Of a stretch of 64,000 nt of DNA, positions 16,481-23,960 are shown piece after piece; position 1 is the first letter of the stretch, and each line of letters opens with the position of its first letter. Under the pieces are notes generated by a model. It saw nothing but the letters and a program-made list of their open reading frames with translations. It had not been told where the DNA came from and searched no databases. The DNA is from Imtechella halotolerans. Its GTDB lineage: Bacteria > Bacteroidota > Bacteroidia > Flavobacteriales > Flavobacteriaceae. Location of the stretch: the NCBI RefSeq assembly GCF_028743515.2, contig NZ_CP117969.2:1831501-1895500 (forward strand), written 5' to 3'. Both the position numbers and the translations under genes were made by a program.

Positions 16481-18265
16481 ATGAAATATATCTTCCCAAT
16501 TGTTTTTCTAGTTTTTTTAAGTAGCTGTTCGAAATCTACTATTGGTAGTTATACTAAAGCTCCATGTTATAGCCTGTTGAAGGACATGTATATCAATGAT
16601 ACCCTAGACTTTTATTTAACAACCTTTGGTGATACGGAAATTTCATGGTACAAGAAAGGGTATTCAGGATTTAGGGTTAAAGGTCAAACGTTTCTACTTT
16701 CAAATGCGCGATTAGATAACGGTTTTGATAGTAACATCTATCATTTTTCTTCGCTAGATTCATATTTGAAAAAAGTATCTAGAAAAAATTTGAAGAATTT
16801 TTCATTAATCCAGATGCCGATTATCACGAGAAATAACCAGAGAATAGATTCTGTTTTCCAAGTTAATTATAAAAGAAACAAATTAAACATAGTTGAAAAT
16901 ATTGTGAAAATTGGTGATGATTCTTACTTAAGATTTGTAGGTAGTGTTAATCCTGGTTACCAGGGAGATATAGATTATTTGGAGTTAATGTCTTTGGAGC
17001 GAGCCAAGTTATTATATATTAAACCTAATTCTGATTTAGAATCAGATTCCAATAATTTCTTTAAAATTCGTAAGAAATTGGATAGTCTTTTTGGTAATAA
17101 TCACAGTTATCAGATAAAGTATCTTCAAAAACTATATCGAGAATCCGAAAAATTGGATCCTATCACGATCAAACAATTGAATTTGGAATATGTCAATCTA
17201 TACAATAAGACAGGAGATTATAAAGCAGCCTATCATTATCAAACTCTTTTTGATCCCTCTACTGAACAAAAAACTGTGACGACTCCAAATGATTCTACAA
17301 GCAATTTGGATTTCGAAACAATCCAAGATTTTGTGAAGACTCATTCCAACAAAATGGATGTTTTTATACTAAATGATCATCATTCCTTTCCAATTACAAG
17401 ATGGGTAGGAGCTATCTTTTTAGAAGAATTGTATAAAACTGGATTTAGATACCTGGCAGTTGAAACTTTGGCGAATTGGGAAGGAATGGAATCATATTCC
17501 ATTATAAATTATAAAAACGGGTATTACTCCGATGAACCTACATTCAATTTATTCCTACAGCTCGCACTTAAAAAGGGATTTAAACTTATTCCATACGAGA
17601 ACTATAATTTATGTTCAGCTACAGACAAAGAAGGGAATAAAGACAGAGCCTACTGCATGAATTTAAGGGAGGAAAATCAAGCGAGTAATATTGCAAAGAT
17701 TTACAATAAGGATCCAAATGCTAAAATTTTTGTATTTGCTGGACATGGACATGGGAAAAGGGTAAAAAAGGATAAATTCACTCCTATGGGATATATATTA
17801 GATAGTATCCTGTCAGCTAAAAATGTTGTAAGTGTGGATCAGGTTTCTCTACTTACCAAAAATGAAAATCGCTTCACAATTGATAATTTACGAAACAGGC
17901 AATTTTCAAGGACTCCAGCCTTTATTAAAGAAAGAGGGGCTTATTATGCCATCAATGAGGGTTTTGATGCGGTGCTTTCGCTTCCCATTATTAAAGCTGA
18001 ATCCAAAAACCTTTCTGAATATTCTCACTGGTACTACCAAAAGAATGATGTAAACAACAAAAGGATAGAATTGGAAGAGGTGCCTGAAGCTAATTGGGTT
18101 AAAATTTATATTAAAGATGAAAGAGAATTTGATAGGTGTCAAAAAATACCGGTATTTCAATCTGAACTAATCAAGCTTGATAAAACCATAATTTACCTTC
18201 CTTCTGATTTCGAATATCAGATAAATTATTACGATCAAAATGACAAACTGATAAAATCGAACTAA
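16481..18265 (+). CDS. Lipoprotein with an erythromycin-esterase/ChaN-like domain
   Basis: Protein of 594 residues. A lipoprotein signal (FLVFLSSC, C16) begins an unassigned N-terminal domain (20-260) with TPR-like helices at the end. Residues about 290-450 resemble the EreA/ChaN/TIKI fold: FILNDHHSFPITRW (H300, H301), the acidic strand RYLAVET (E328), REENQASNIAKI (396-407, the counterpart of the RDxxMAxNL helix) and FVFAGHGHGKR with PMGYIL (H422, H424). Ere enzymes hydrolyse macrolactones, and ChaN binds haem; here the usual GExHG is replaced by NDHHSF. Residues 450-594 are unassigned. It is surface or periplasm facing and follows the GG-leader peptide gene. Family placement is from motifs only, and substrate is unknown. 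Confidence 0.65.
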   Translation: MKYIFPIVFLVFLSSCSKSTIGSYTKAPCYSLLKDMYINDTLDFYLTTFGDTEISWYKKGYSGFRVKGQTFLLSNARLDNGFDSNIYHFSSLDSYLKKVSRKNLKNFSLIQMPIITRNNQRIDSVFQVNYKRNKLNIVENIVKIGDDSYLRFVGSVNPGYQGDIDYLELMSLERAKLLYIKPNSDLESDSNNFFKIRKKLDSLFGNNHSYQIKYLQKLYRESEKLDPITIKQLNLEYVNLYNKTGDYKAAYHYQTLFDPSTEQKTVTTPNDSTSNLDFETIQDFVKTHSNKMDVFILNDHHSFPITRWVGAIFLEELYKTGFRYLAVETLANWEGMESYSIINYKNGYYSDEPTFNLFLQLALKKGFKLIPYENYNLCSATDKEGNKDRAYCMNLREENQASNIAKIYNKDPNAKIFVFAGHGHGKRVKKDKFTPMGYILDSILSAKNVVSVDQVSLLTKNENRFTIDNLRNRQFSRTPAFIKERGAYYAINEGFDAVLSLPIIKAESKNLSEYSHWYYQKNDVNNKRIELEEVPEANWVKIYIKDEREFDRCQKIPVFQSELIKLDKTIIYLPSDFEYQINYYDQNDKLIKSN

Positions 18266-18417
18266 ATATATGGTAGTTATTTTGAGTACAGATACAGACC
18301 AATCAACTAACATGGTTCTTGATTGGCTAATTTAAATGAATTAGACATGTATAACCTTAAACTAGCGGCGTAGTCATTCAACTATTTGTCCAGTTTTTTG
18401 TTGCAAGTCCAAGAACC

Positions 18418-18600
18418 AAGTTTCAAGCATTCTCAACAATTAGAAGAACATTTGAAACCCATCATCAAGCTATTATTAATTACTTTAATACTAGGAGTAA
18501 AAATGCCGCAACAGAATCTTTTAATGCTAAAATAAAGTAGTTAAGAAGGGTGTTTGATGTGAAGTCTTTCTTTTACAGATTATATAAAATTTATGCCTAG
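18418..18600 (+). pseudogene. C-terminal relic of an ISAon1-type (DDE_Tnp_ISL3) transposase, copy A
   Basis: The frame reads FQAFSTIRRTFETHHQAI, then NYFNTRSKNAATESFNAKIK, a TAG stop, and LRRVFDVKSFFYRLYKIYA before the natural stop at 18598-18600. The core NAATESFNAKIK and FFYRLYKIYA matches the C-terminus of the second relic at 23051-23553 (NASAESFNAKIK, FFLYRLTKIFA). One in-frame stop and the missing N-terminal part make it non-functional. Confidence 0.75.
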
Positions 18601-18602
18601 AC

Positions 18603-18702
18603 CCAGAATTTGGGCCTGACCCCTAAAAACCTAAAAACCAGACGTTTCACAAGAATCATGTGATTTTAATTGCTATTTAAATAGCTTTCAGTGAGCTTGA
18701 CA
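18603..18702 (+). repeat. 100-bp direct repeat, copy A (partner at 23597-23696)
   Basis: About 93 of 100 positions are identical to 23597-23696, same orientation. Both start CCAGAATTTGGGCCTGACCC right after the transposase relic and include the hairpin region that serves as terminator of tRNA-Arg; copy B runs into the last 11 bases of the tRNA gene. In copy A the hairpin arms are mutated (CAGACG and CATGTGA), so it is the decayed copy. Confidence 0.9.
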
Positions 18703-18766
18703 AATCAATTTTCGAATCATTTTTTGGAAGATTTGAGGAGATTAAACCAAGCAAAAAATTGACAGT

Positions 18767-18900
18767 TTATACTCTACCCCATTCAAACAATTTTGTAGAT
18801 AACTCAACCTCATGATAAAGAACTAACTCTTTAAATGTATAGATAATATCTCGGGAATATCCCATACCTTTAAATGCTTTAGAAACACTTTCTGGACGTT
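18767..18900 (-). pseudogene. Fragment resembling an IS481-type transposase N-terminus
   Basis: On the minus strand a short frame reads RPESVSKAFKGMGYSRDIIY, then TFKELVLYHEVEL, which recalls the helix-turn-helix start of IS481-group transposases (pattern VSKACKxMGxSRDTFYRxKEL). A neighbouring frame continues the similarity upstream, which suggests a frameshift. Only some 45 residues are recognisable, so the assignment is tentative. Confidence 0.4.
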
Positions 18901-19081
18901 ATGTATTAATGTCATAATTTGCTCATCAAATCTCTTTTCCTGTAAAAATGATCTCCCAAAATCAGTTTATAGGGAGGAAAATTTAAATTCATTATGCAAA
19001 TCATTTTTGATACTGCATTTTACCGATGGGTTACATAAATTAGACACTCCATCAAAAAGTATTACTTTCATGTTTTTAAAC

Positions 19082-19834
19082 TTAACTTTTTTGCATTTGT
19101 TCAATCATTGATTTTACTAATTCTGCCTTTTTAATAATCAATAGAGATTCATTAATGGTTTTCCCTTTTTTATTTTCTTCAAATAGGGTATTTATTTTTT
19201 CCATCTCTTTTTTGAAATCAAAATCATCTGCATATCCTAACTTTTCAATTTCCGTAGTCCAAAAGAAATCCTCTGACCATATTACTAGCCCGGGTAGACC
19301 AAAGTAATTAACGGGTCCATAAGGGACTGGAACTTTATCTGTATACCAAACCGTTAACAGCATATCTTTATTTTTGGAAACTGCCTTTTTACAACTCATC
19401 CCGGAAATAACCTTGGTCTCATCAGTTAACACCCATTCAATATCTTCAGTAGCCCCTTCGGAATAAAATTCTCGCTGAAAAATTTGCTCGTATTTCTTTA
19501 CTTCATTAGCATCCTTTTTAATAACAAAATCTAACCGGTCATTTACCATATACTGTACATTTTCCGTACCCGCCGGTTTATTGATAATTATAGTATCCAG
19601 TTTATAAATAGATTGGTTACTTTGTAAATCAATATAAAGAGAATACTTATATTGATATCCCTTTGCGAGTTCTACAGTTTCGGGATGAATCTTAAATAGT
19701 TCACTGTCCTCTGGAGGTGTATCATGGGTACTTATGGGATAAGCAGAATAACTTATTTTTATAATTTTCTCTTTATTTTGAGCAGACAGGGTTATAACCA
19801 TCAGCAGGGATAGAGTAAGAAAGATTTTTTTCAT
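19082..19834 (-). CDS. GLPGLI family secreted protein
   Basis: Protein of 250 residues from the ATG at 19834 (MKKIFLTLSLLMVITLSAQ, a clean signal peptide); an upstream TTG at 19849 is less likely. The name-giving motif is present as NYFGLPGLVIW, preceded by the conserved CKKA in MSCKKAVSKN and TVWYTDKVPVPYGP. GLPGLI proteins are Bacteroidota-specific, exported, and of unknown biochemical role, commonly found next to carboxypeptidase-regulatory-domain outer-membrane barrels, exactly as here (11 bp after the barrel stop). The pair is probably one transcription unit and one functional unit at the cell envelope. Flanked on both sides by insertion-sequence relics. Confidence 0.93.
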   Translation of the reverse strand: MKKIFLTLSLLMVITLSAQNKEKIIKISYSAYPISTHDTPPEDSELFKIHPETVELAKGYQYKYSLYIDLQSNQSIYKLDTIIINKPAGTENVQYMVNDRLDFVIKKDANEVKKYEQIFQREFYSEGATEDIEWVLTDETKVISGMSCKKAVSKNKDMLLTVWYTDKVPVPYGPVNYFGLPGLVIWSEDFFWTTEIEKLGYADDFDFKKEMEKINTLFEENKKGKTINESLLIIKKAELVKSMIEQMQKS

Positions 19835-19845
19835 GACATTGCTAT

Positions 19846-22443
19846 TCAAAATTTATATGAAGTTCCTATAATTAAATAGTTAAGACTATTTTCATTGTAA
19901 TTACTCTGAATCAAATTGCCATCTGACTTAACGCTTAAACTTGTTAAATCTGTATTAGGAAAATTAAATAAATGGAATAAATAATTTCCTCTTAGAAAAA
20001 CACTCATTTTCTTATTCAATTTAACCGTTGCTTCTATGCTCATAAAAGGGGATTTAAACTTAAAATCCTCATTTTTAAAAATGTTTTGCCCTATACTGAT
20101 TTTAGCTTCAAGTTTATCCTTTTTTTTACTTATAGTTCCCCCATAGGTATACCGTTTATTGTTGTTGAGTACCTGGTTGCCAAGAAAGAGATGTTGGTGA
20201 TTGATAGACATTTTAAGATATAATTCATCAAAAAAAATGCCTTTAGGTTCAATTCCCGTACTAAATCCATATTGATACTGATCTACATTATACATGCGCT
20301 CCTCTGGGGTAAAGGTTGGAAACTTATCAAACTTTGCAGAGAAATCCGAATTGAACCGAAGAAGATGATATTTTTTAGAAAAATAAAACCCTTTTCCTAA
20401 AGCAACACTATACTTAGAGGATCTCTTCTTTTCAATCAAACGGTTTTGATAATAAAATATATTTTGTTCGATTATTTGAAAAATAGGTTCTAGATAATCG
20501 CGCTGTTCACCATAAGAATAAGACGTCCTAAAAGACTGAGTTTTTATTATACTAGAATAATTATAGCCAATGCTAAATTGGTTAAATCTTGAAATATTAT
20601 TTAAGATGTCATCTGTATTGAGAAATCTTGTATTATACGATACTGTTAGGGAATCAATTGCATAATTTATTTCAGTCAGTGCATTGGCCTGTGTATAACT
20701 CATTACTATGGTACTGTTTTCGTTTAAATTCCAATCTGAATTTATATATACATCTAAAGTGCCTTTATTCTCTTTCAGGTCTTTGTTCCTTACCCTGATA
20801 GTTTGCGGAAGGAATTCAATATTATATTCCCATTTTTTATTTTGTCCCCTAAATGATAATAAGCCCTGGTAATATCCGCCTTTTCTTTCAGTATCATTTT
20901 TGTAATTTAAGTTTTCATTAAACGTTTTGATTTTAAATCCTAACGAGGCCGTTAGCATATTTGAAAACTTGTAGTCCATTATAGAATTTGCTTTTAGGTA
21001 GAGGTTATTAAAATCATATTCCTGTCTAAGATTATCACCATTGGAGTTTATCGAATAATTCGAGTTAAAATTATTTTTAGAATGTTCCAGGTCATACTCC
21101 AATATAGAAGAAAGAATTATCCTTTGATGTAGCCTGGCTTGAAGTTCAAGCTTTGAAATATTTAAAAGACTTATTGCATTGTTTCTGTTATCTTCAGTAA
21201 TAGTGTCCATAGTTGGGTAAAAGTTAAGAACTGTAGAACGGTCTTTATCCCTGTCTTCCAGATAAGTAATATTGGAATGAAAAGAAAGAATAGCTTTTTT
21301 AGATAGGGCTCTGTAGTAGGACATATTACTCAAAAAGGAATTACCTTTTTGCAAACTTTCCAGCTCCCTTTTATTTAGCAAGGTTGTACTATCATCAATT
21401 TCCGAAGTTGTATTTTTTTTTTGGTTCAGATTATTATAATATAATACTATTCCCAGTCTCGATTTTTTATTCTCTTTTCTGAGGGTAATACTGGAATTCG
21501 AGGTAAAGGATTCTGCAAGCAGATCATCTTCGGCAAAAAAATCAGTAAAGTGATCTTTAAAGAATTCAGAGGATTGTTCCTTTATTTCTTCAGAGATATT
21601 GGTAAAACTGAAACTTTTCTTTCCAATATTATTGGTGTTACTTGTAATAAAAGCATTTAGATAATCTGAAAAATACAAACCTCTAAAGTTTAATTGATAT
21701 TTGTTTTTTACTCCATAAGCACCTTCTACTGAAGGTTTAAAGATTCCTTTAAACTCATCCCTAGTATTTACGTTAATGACGGTTTCGGTAAAATTTTCAA
21801 AGTCTATCTTATACTGATCTCTATAATTATTAATCAGTTCTATGTCATTCATCATGTCATATTCCAGGTTATCAAGAGCTATCTTATTTTGATTGACAAA
21901 GACTTCCTTCTTGTTGATTAGTACCTTATGAATTATTTTTCCTCTAAAAGTTATTCCTCCATCTTCTGAAACCACAAAACCTTCTGTTTTGTTTAATATA
22001 TCCCGCAATGTTGACCGTTCCGTTAATTTAAGGCTATCGGTTTTAATTGCCATAGTATCCTTTATTTTTTGTATTTCAATAACAATTTCTTCCAGATTAA
22101 ATGATTTCTCTTTAAGCGTTAAATTATAAGCAGTTTTGGATGCGCTAATAGTTAATATTTTACTTACTTTTTCATAATTAAGATGAGTTGCAATTAATAA
22201 CAGCGAATCTTTAATTTGAGGTTTCACTGTAATTTCATAATCACCATTTCCATTGGTAATGGCATAACCAATTGTTGAATCAGTATTTTTAATATCAGTA
22301 AGTACAATCGCTACTCCTTCTATGGGTTGGTTGGAGGTGTTAGTTATATTTCCCTTTACCACAACATCTTGTGCTAAAACTGTTTGAAAGCAACCAGTAA
22401 GTCCTATCAAAAAAAATATACAATATTTATAGATATAATACAT
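19846..22443 (-). CDS. Outer-membrane beta-barrel protein with carboxypeptidase-like regulatory and plug-like domains
   Basis: Protein of 865 residues. A signal peptide (1-24, ending VLAQ; it also contains LTGC, a possible lipobox) is followed by a carboxypeptidase-D-regulatory-like fold (about 27-115, VVVKGNITNTSNQPIEGVAI core VKGNITN...IEGVAIVLTD), a plug-like domain (about 130-215, STLRDILNKTEGFVVSEDGG) and a long barrel rich in alternating aromatic strands, ending in the aromatic residue of GTSYKF. It is shorter than typical SusC-type TonB receptors and has no evident TonB box or SusD partner. Partner is the GLPGLI gene downstream. The cargo of such pairs is not known. AT-rich and lysine-rich like its flanking accessory region. 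Confidence 0.88.
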   Translation of the reverse strand: MYYIYKYCIFFLIGLTGCFQTVLAQDVVVKGNITNTSNQPIEGVAIVLTDIKNTDSTIGYAITNGNGDYEITVKPQIKDSLLLIATHLNYEKVSKILTISASKTAYNLTLKEKSFNLEEIVIEIQKIKDTMAIKTDSLKLTERSTLRDILNKTEGFVVSEDGGITFRGKIIHKVLINKKEVFVNQNKIALDNLEYDMMNDIELINNYRDQYKIDFENFTETVINVNTRDEFKGIFKPSVEGAYGVKNKYQLNFRGLYFSDYLNAFITSNTNNIGKKSFSFTNISEEIKEQSSEFFKDHFTDFFAEDDLLAESFTSNSSITLRKENKKSRLGIVLYYNNLNQKKNTTSEIDDSTTLLNKRELESLQKGNSFLSNMSYYRALSKKAILSFHSNITYLEDRDKDRSTVLNFYPTMDTITEDNRNNAISLLNISKLELQARLHQRIILSSILEYDLEHSKNNFNSNYSINSNGDNLRQEYDFNNLYLKANSIMDYKFSNMLTASLGFKIKTFNENLNYKNDTERKGGYYQGLLSFRGQNKKWEYNIEFLPQTIRVRNKDLKENKGTLDVYINSDWNLNENSTIVMSYTQANALTEINYAIDSLTVSYNTRFLNTDDILNNISRFNQFSIGYNYSSIIKTQSFRTSYSYGEQRDYLEPIFQIIEQNIFYYQNRLIEKKRSSKYSVALGKGFYFSKKYHLLRFNSDFSAKFDKFPTFTPEERMYNVDQYQYGFSTGIEPKGIFFDELYLKMSINHQHLFLGNQVLNNNKRYTYGGTISKKKDKLEAKISIGQNIFKNEDFKFKSPFMSIEATVKLNKKMSVFLRGNYLFHLFNFPNTDLTSLSVKSDGNLIQSNYNENSLNYLIIGTSYKF

Positions 22444-22458
22444 TAATTATTTTACAAG

Positions 22459-22650
22459 TTATCTAATTTCATCGTAATAGGCTGCGATATTCCAAACAAT
22501 CATAACCGCAGCGAATATGGGTAACTGGAGAATAAAGGAAATTCCCAAATGCATTCTAATTACTGCTATCAATTTAATCCTCTTCGTTGTTTTGTTTACA
22601 ATTAAAAACGGGTATCCAGGTTCTAATATAACCGTTAGAATCCCTACCAT
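22459..22650 (-). CDS. Possible small two-span membrane protein upstream of the barrel gene
   Basis: Frame of 63 codons ending 15 bp before the barrel start. It contains two hydrophobic stretches (IKLIAVIRMHL and FILQLPIFAAVMIVWNIAAYY), and the open frame continues a further 16 codons upstream without another ATG. A competing frame of similar quality exists on the other strand, so coding potential is not settled. No family recognised. Confidence 0.25.
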   Translation of the reverse strand: MVGILTVILEPGYPFLIVNKTTKRIKLIAVIRMHLGISFILQLPIFAAVMIVWNIAAYYDEIR

Positions 22651-23050
22651 TGCTAAAACAAATGGAGGGATTTTAAAAACAATTTTTATTGTTAGAGTTT
22701 AATCACTATTAAAAAAACTATAGGAGGTATTTTTCTTACATAAAAACCATGAATATACTTGGTTTATATAAATCTTTTGTTGTGTTAAGAAAATTTTAAC
22801 ATTTAATTTTTCCTACATTTAAGAAAAAAATCCTATTATTTCTATTGTACATCACTATTCGATTTACCATAAAATTTAAGAAAGATAAAGATTGGTTTTA
22901 GTGTTGATATTATATTTGAATTTTAAAAATAAGGTTACCATAACCAATTAAAAAGGGGAAAATTCCCCTTTTTCTTCTTTTACTGAATTTGCAATATTCT
23001 ATACTAAAGATTCTTCATGCTTTTGTTTTTCTTCATTTGATTAATACTGA
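22651..23050. other. AT-rich intergenic region upstream of the barrel/GLPGLI pair
   Basis: I see no gene. The stretch holds a strong palindromic hairpin at 22951-22973, a small inverted repeat GGTTA-CCA-TAACC at about 22934-22946, and an AGGAGGT sequence at 22723-22729 that is not followed by a credible frame. The right end runs into a transposase relic. Confidence 0.5.
22951..22973. terminator. Bidirectional terminator-like hairpin
   Basis: AAAAGGGGAA-AA-TTCCCCTTTT is a compact GC-core stem flanked by A and T tracts, so it can work on both strands. No intact gene ends next to it now, so it may have served a gene lost during insertion-sequence activity. Confidence 0.6.
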
Positions 23051-23553
23051 TGGGAAGCAATAGAATTAGAAAATGAACTCATAAAACAAGCTAGGGTAAA
23101 GAACAAATCATTTGTTCCAGAAGAATTCAATAATGGGGATACTAGAAAGCAATTATTAGCTAGAAGTAGGTATCTACTATACAAAGATCCAAATAATTGG
23201 ACTGAGAATCAATACGAAAGAAGTAAGATATTGTTTAATCAATAATAAAAATAGCCTTTAATCTTGTTCAAGGACTTAGAAACATATTCAATACAGCAAC
23301 CTCTGTCGAGACCGCATATACTAAAATGGCGCATTGGTACAAAGATGTAGAAAATACAGGTTTTAGGGCATTCAATACCATTGCAAACACCATAACAGTT
23401 AATTACAGATCCATCCTGAATTATTTTATAAACAGAAGCACAAACGCTTCCGCTGAATCATTCAATGCTAAAATAAAAGCTTTTAGAAGTCAATTCAGAG
23501 GGGTTAGAAACATAGAATTCTTCCTATATAGATTGACCAAAATATTTGCGTAA
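23051..23553 (+). pseudogene. C-terminal relic of an ISAon1-type (DDE_Tnp_ISL3) transposase, copy B
   Basis: The first part reads WEAIELENELIKQARVKNK, then FNNGDTRKQLLARSRYLLY, to a double stop at about 23243; after a frame change it continues as FNTIANTITVNYRSILNYF, RSTNASAESFNAKIKAF and NIEFFLYRLTKIFA to the stop at 23551-23553. The N-terminal half is missing. Frameshift and truncation mean it is inactive. The family is widespread in Bacteroidota. Confidence 0.8.
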
Positions 23554-23599
23554 ACACAACATTTAGTCTTGATCCAACACAACATTTAGTCTTGATCCA
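23554..23599 (+). repeat. Perfect 23-bp tandem duplication next to the transposase relic
   Basis: ACACAACATTTAGTCTTGAT followed by CCA occurs twice without a gap (23554-23576 and 23577-23599). It lies between the transposase stop and the shared 100-bp repeat. Probably a slip duplication; it may mark the old element end. Confidence 0.9.
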
Positions 23600-23696
23600 G
23601 AATTTGGGCCTGACCCCTAAAAACCTAAAAACCACACGTTTCATAAGAATCGTGTGGTTTTAATTGCTATTTAACTAGCTTTCAGTGACCTCGACA
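23597..23696 (+). repeat. 100-bp direct repeat, copy B, reaching into tRNA-Arg
   Basis: Partner of 18603-18702 (about 93% identical, same orientation). This copy carries the intact tRNA terminator hairpin and the last 11 bases of the tRNA-Arg gene, so it is the original and copy A the derived one. Confidence 0.9.
23628..23661 (-). terminator. Terminator of tRNA-Arg
   Basis: On the minus strand the stem AAAACCACACG (23661-23651) pairs with CGTGTGGTTTT (23638-23628) around a 12-nt loop and is followed by a T-rich tract. It lies 25 bp after the tRNA 3' end. Confidence 0.8.
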
Positions 23697-23759
23697 GGAT
23701 TCAAACCTGTAACCTTCTGAGCCGTAATCAGATGCGCTATTCAGTTGCGCCACGAGGCC
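23686..23759 (-). tRNA. tRNA-Arg, anticodon ACG
   Basis: A complete cloverleaf of 74 nt is readable on the minus strand: acceptor GGCCTCG pairs with CGAGGTC (one G-U), discriminator A, D stem GCGC/GCGC, anticodon stem TCTGA/TCAGA around the loop TTACGGC (anticodon ACG), and T arm ACAGG-TTTGAAT-CCTGT. CCA is not encoded. Its 3' end is the edge of a 100-bp sequence repeated 5 kb away, so it may have been an integration or recombination site. Confidence 0.97.
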
Positions 23760-23795
23760 TATTAAAAGTGTGCTCACTGTTACTGTAAGCGGGTG

Positions 23796-23825
23796 CAAAT
23801 ATAGAACTTTCCAATATAATTCAAA
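23796..23825 (-). promoter_or_regulatory. Promoter of tRNA-Arg
   Basis: Minus strand TATATTTG (23803-23796) matches the TAnnTTTG -7 element, with TTTG (23825-23822) 18 nt upstream as a -33 element. Start of transcription would be about 30 nt before the mature tRNA. Confidence 0.65.
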
Positions 23826-23916
23826 ACTTTTTGAAATGTTTTTTAAGTACTTTTTTACTTTAAAAACACCGTACCTCAATAACAATTTCGTTTTCAATTA
23901 AATAGCATAAATAAAA

Positions 23917-23945
23917 AAGCCATCACTGAAATGATGGCTTTTTTA
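23917..23945 (-). terminator. Terminator downstream of secDF
   Basis: AAGCCATCA (23917-23925) pairs with TGATGGCTT (23932-23940) around CTGAAA, with A and T runs on both sides. It lies 16 bp after the secDF stop codon. Confidence 0.85.
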
Positions 23946-23960
23946 TACTATATAAATATA

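Larger units (their letters stand above)
18266..19081. other. Gene-free stretch filled with insertion-sequence relics
   Basis: Contents in order: a weak hairpin after the lipoprotein gene (CCAATCAA/TTGATTGG, about 18299-18327), the 3' end of a decayed transposase (18418-18600), copy A of a 100-bp direct repeat (18603-18702), a minus-strand IS481-like fragment (18767-18900), and AT-rich sequence up to the GLPGLI gene. I see no intact gene. Confidence 0.65.

Noticed and set aside
22517-22702. Plus-strand 61-codon hydrophobic frame
   Set aside because: Competes with the minus-strand frame at the same place; no terminator or promoter fits it. Neither is secure.
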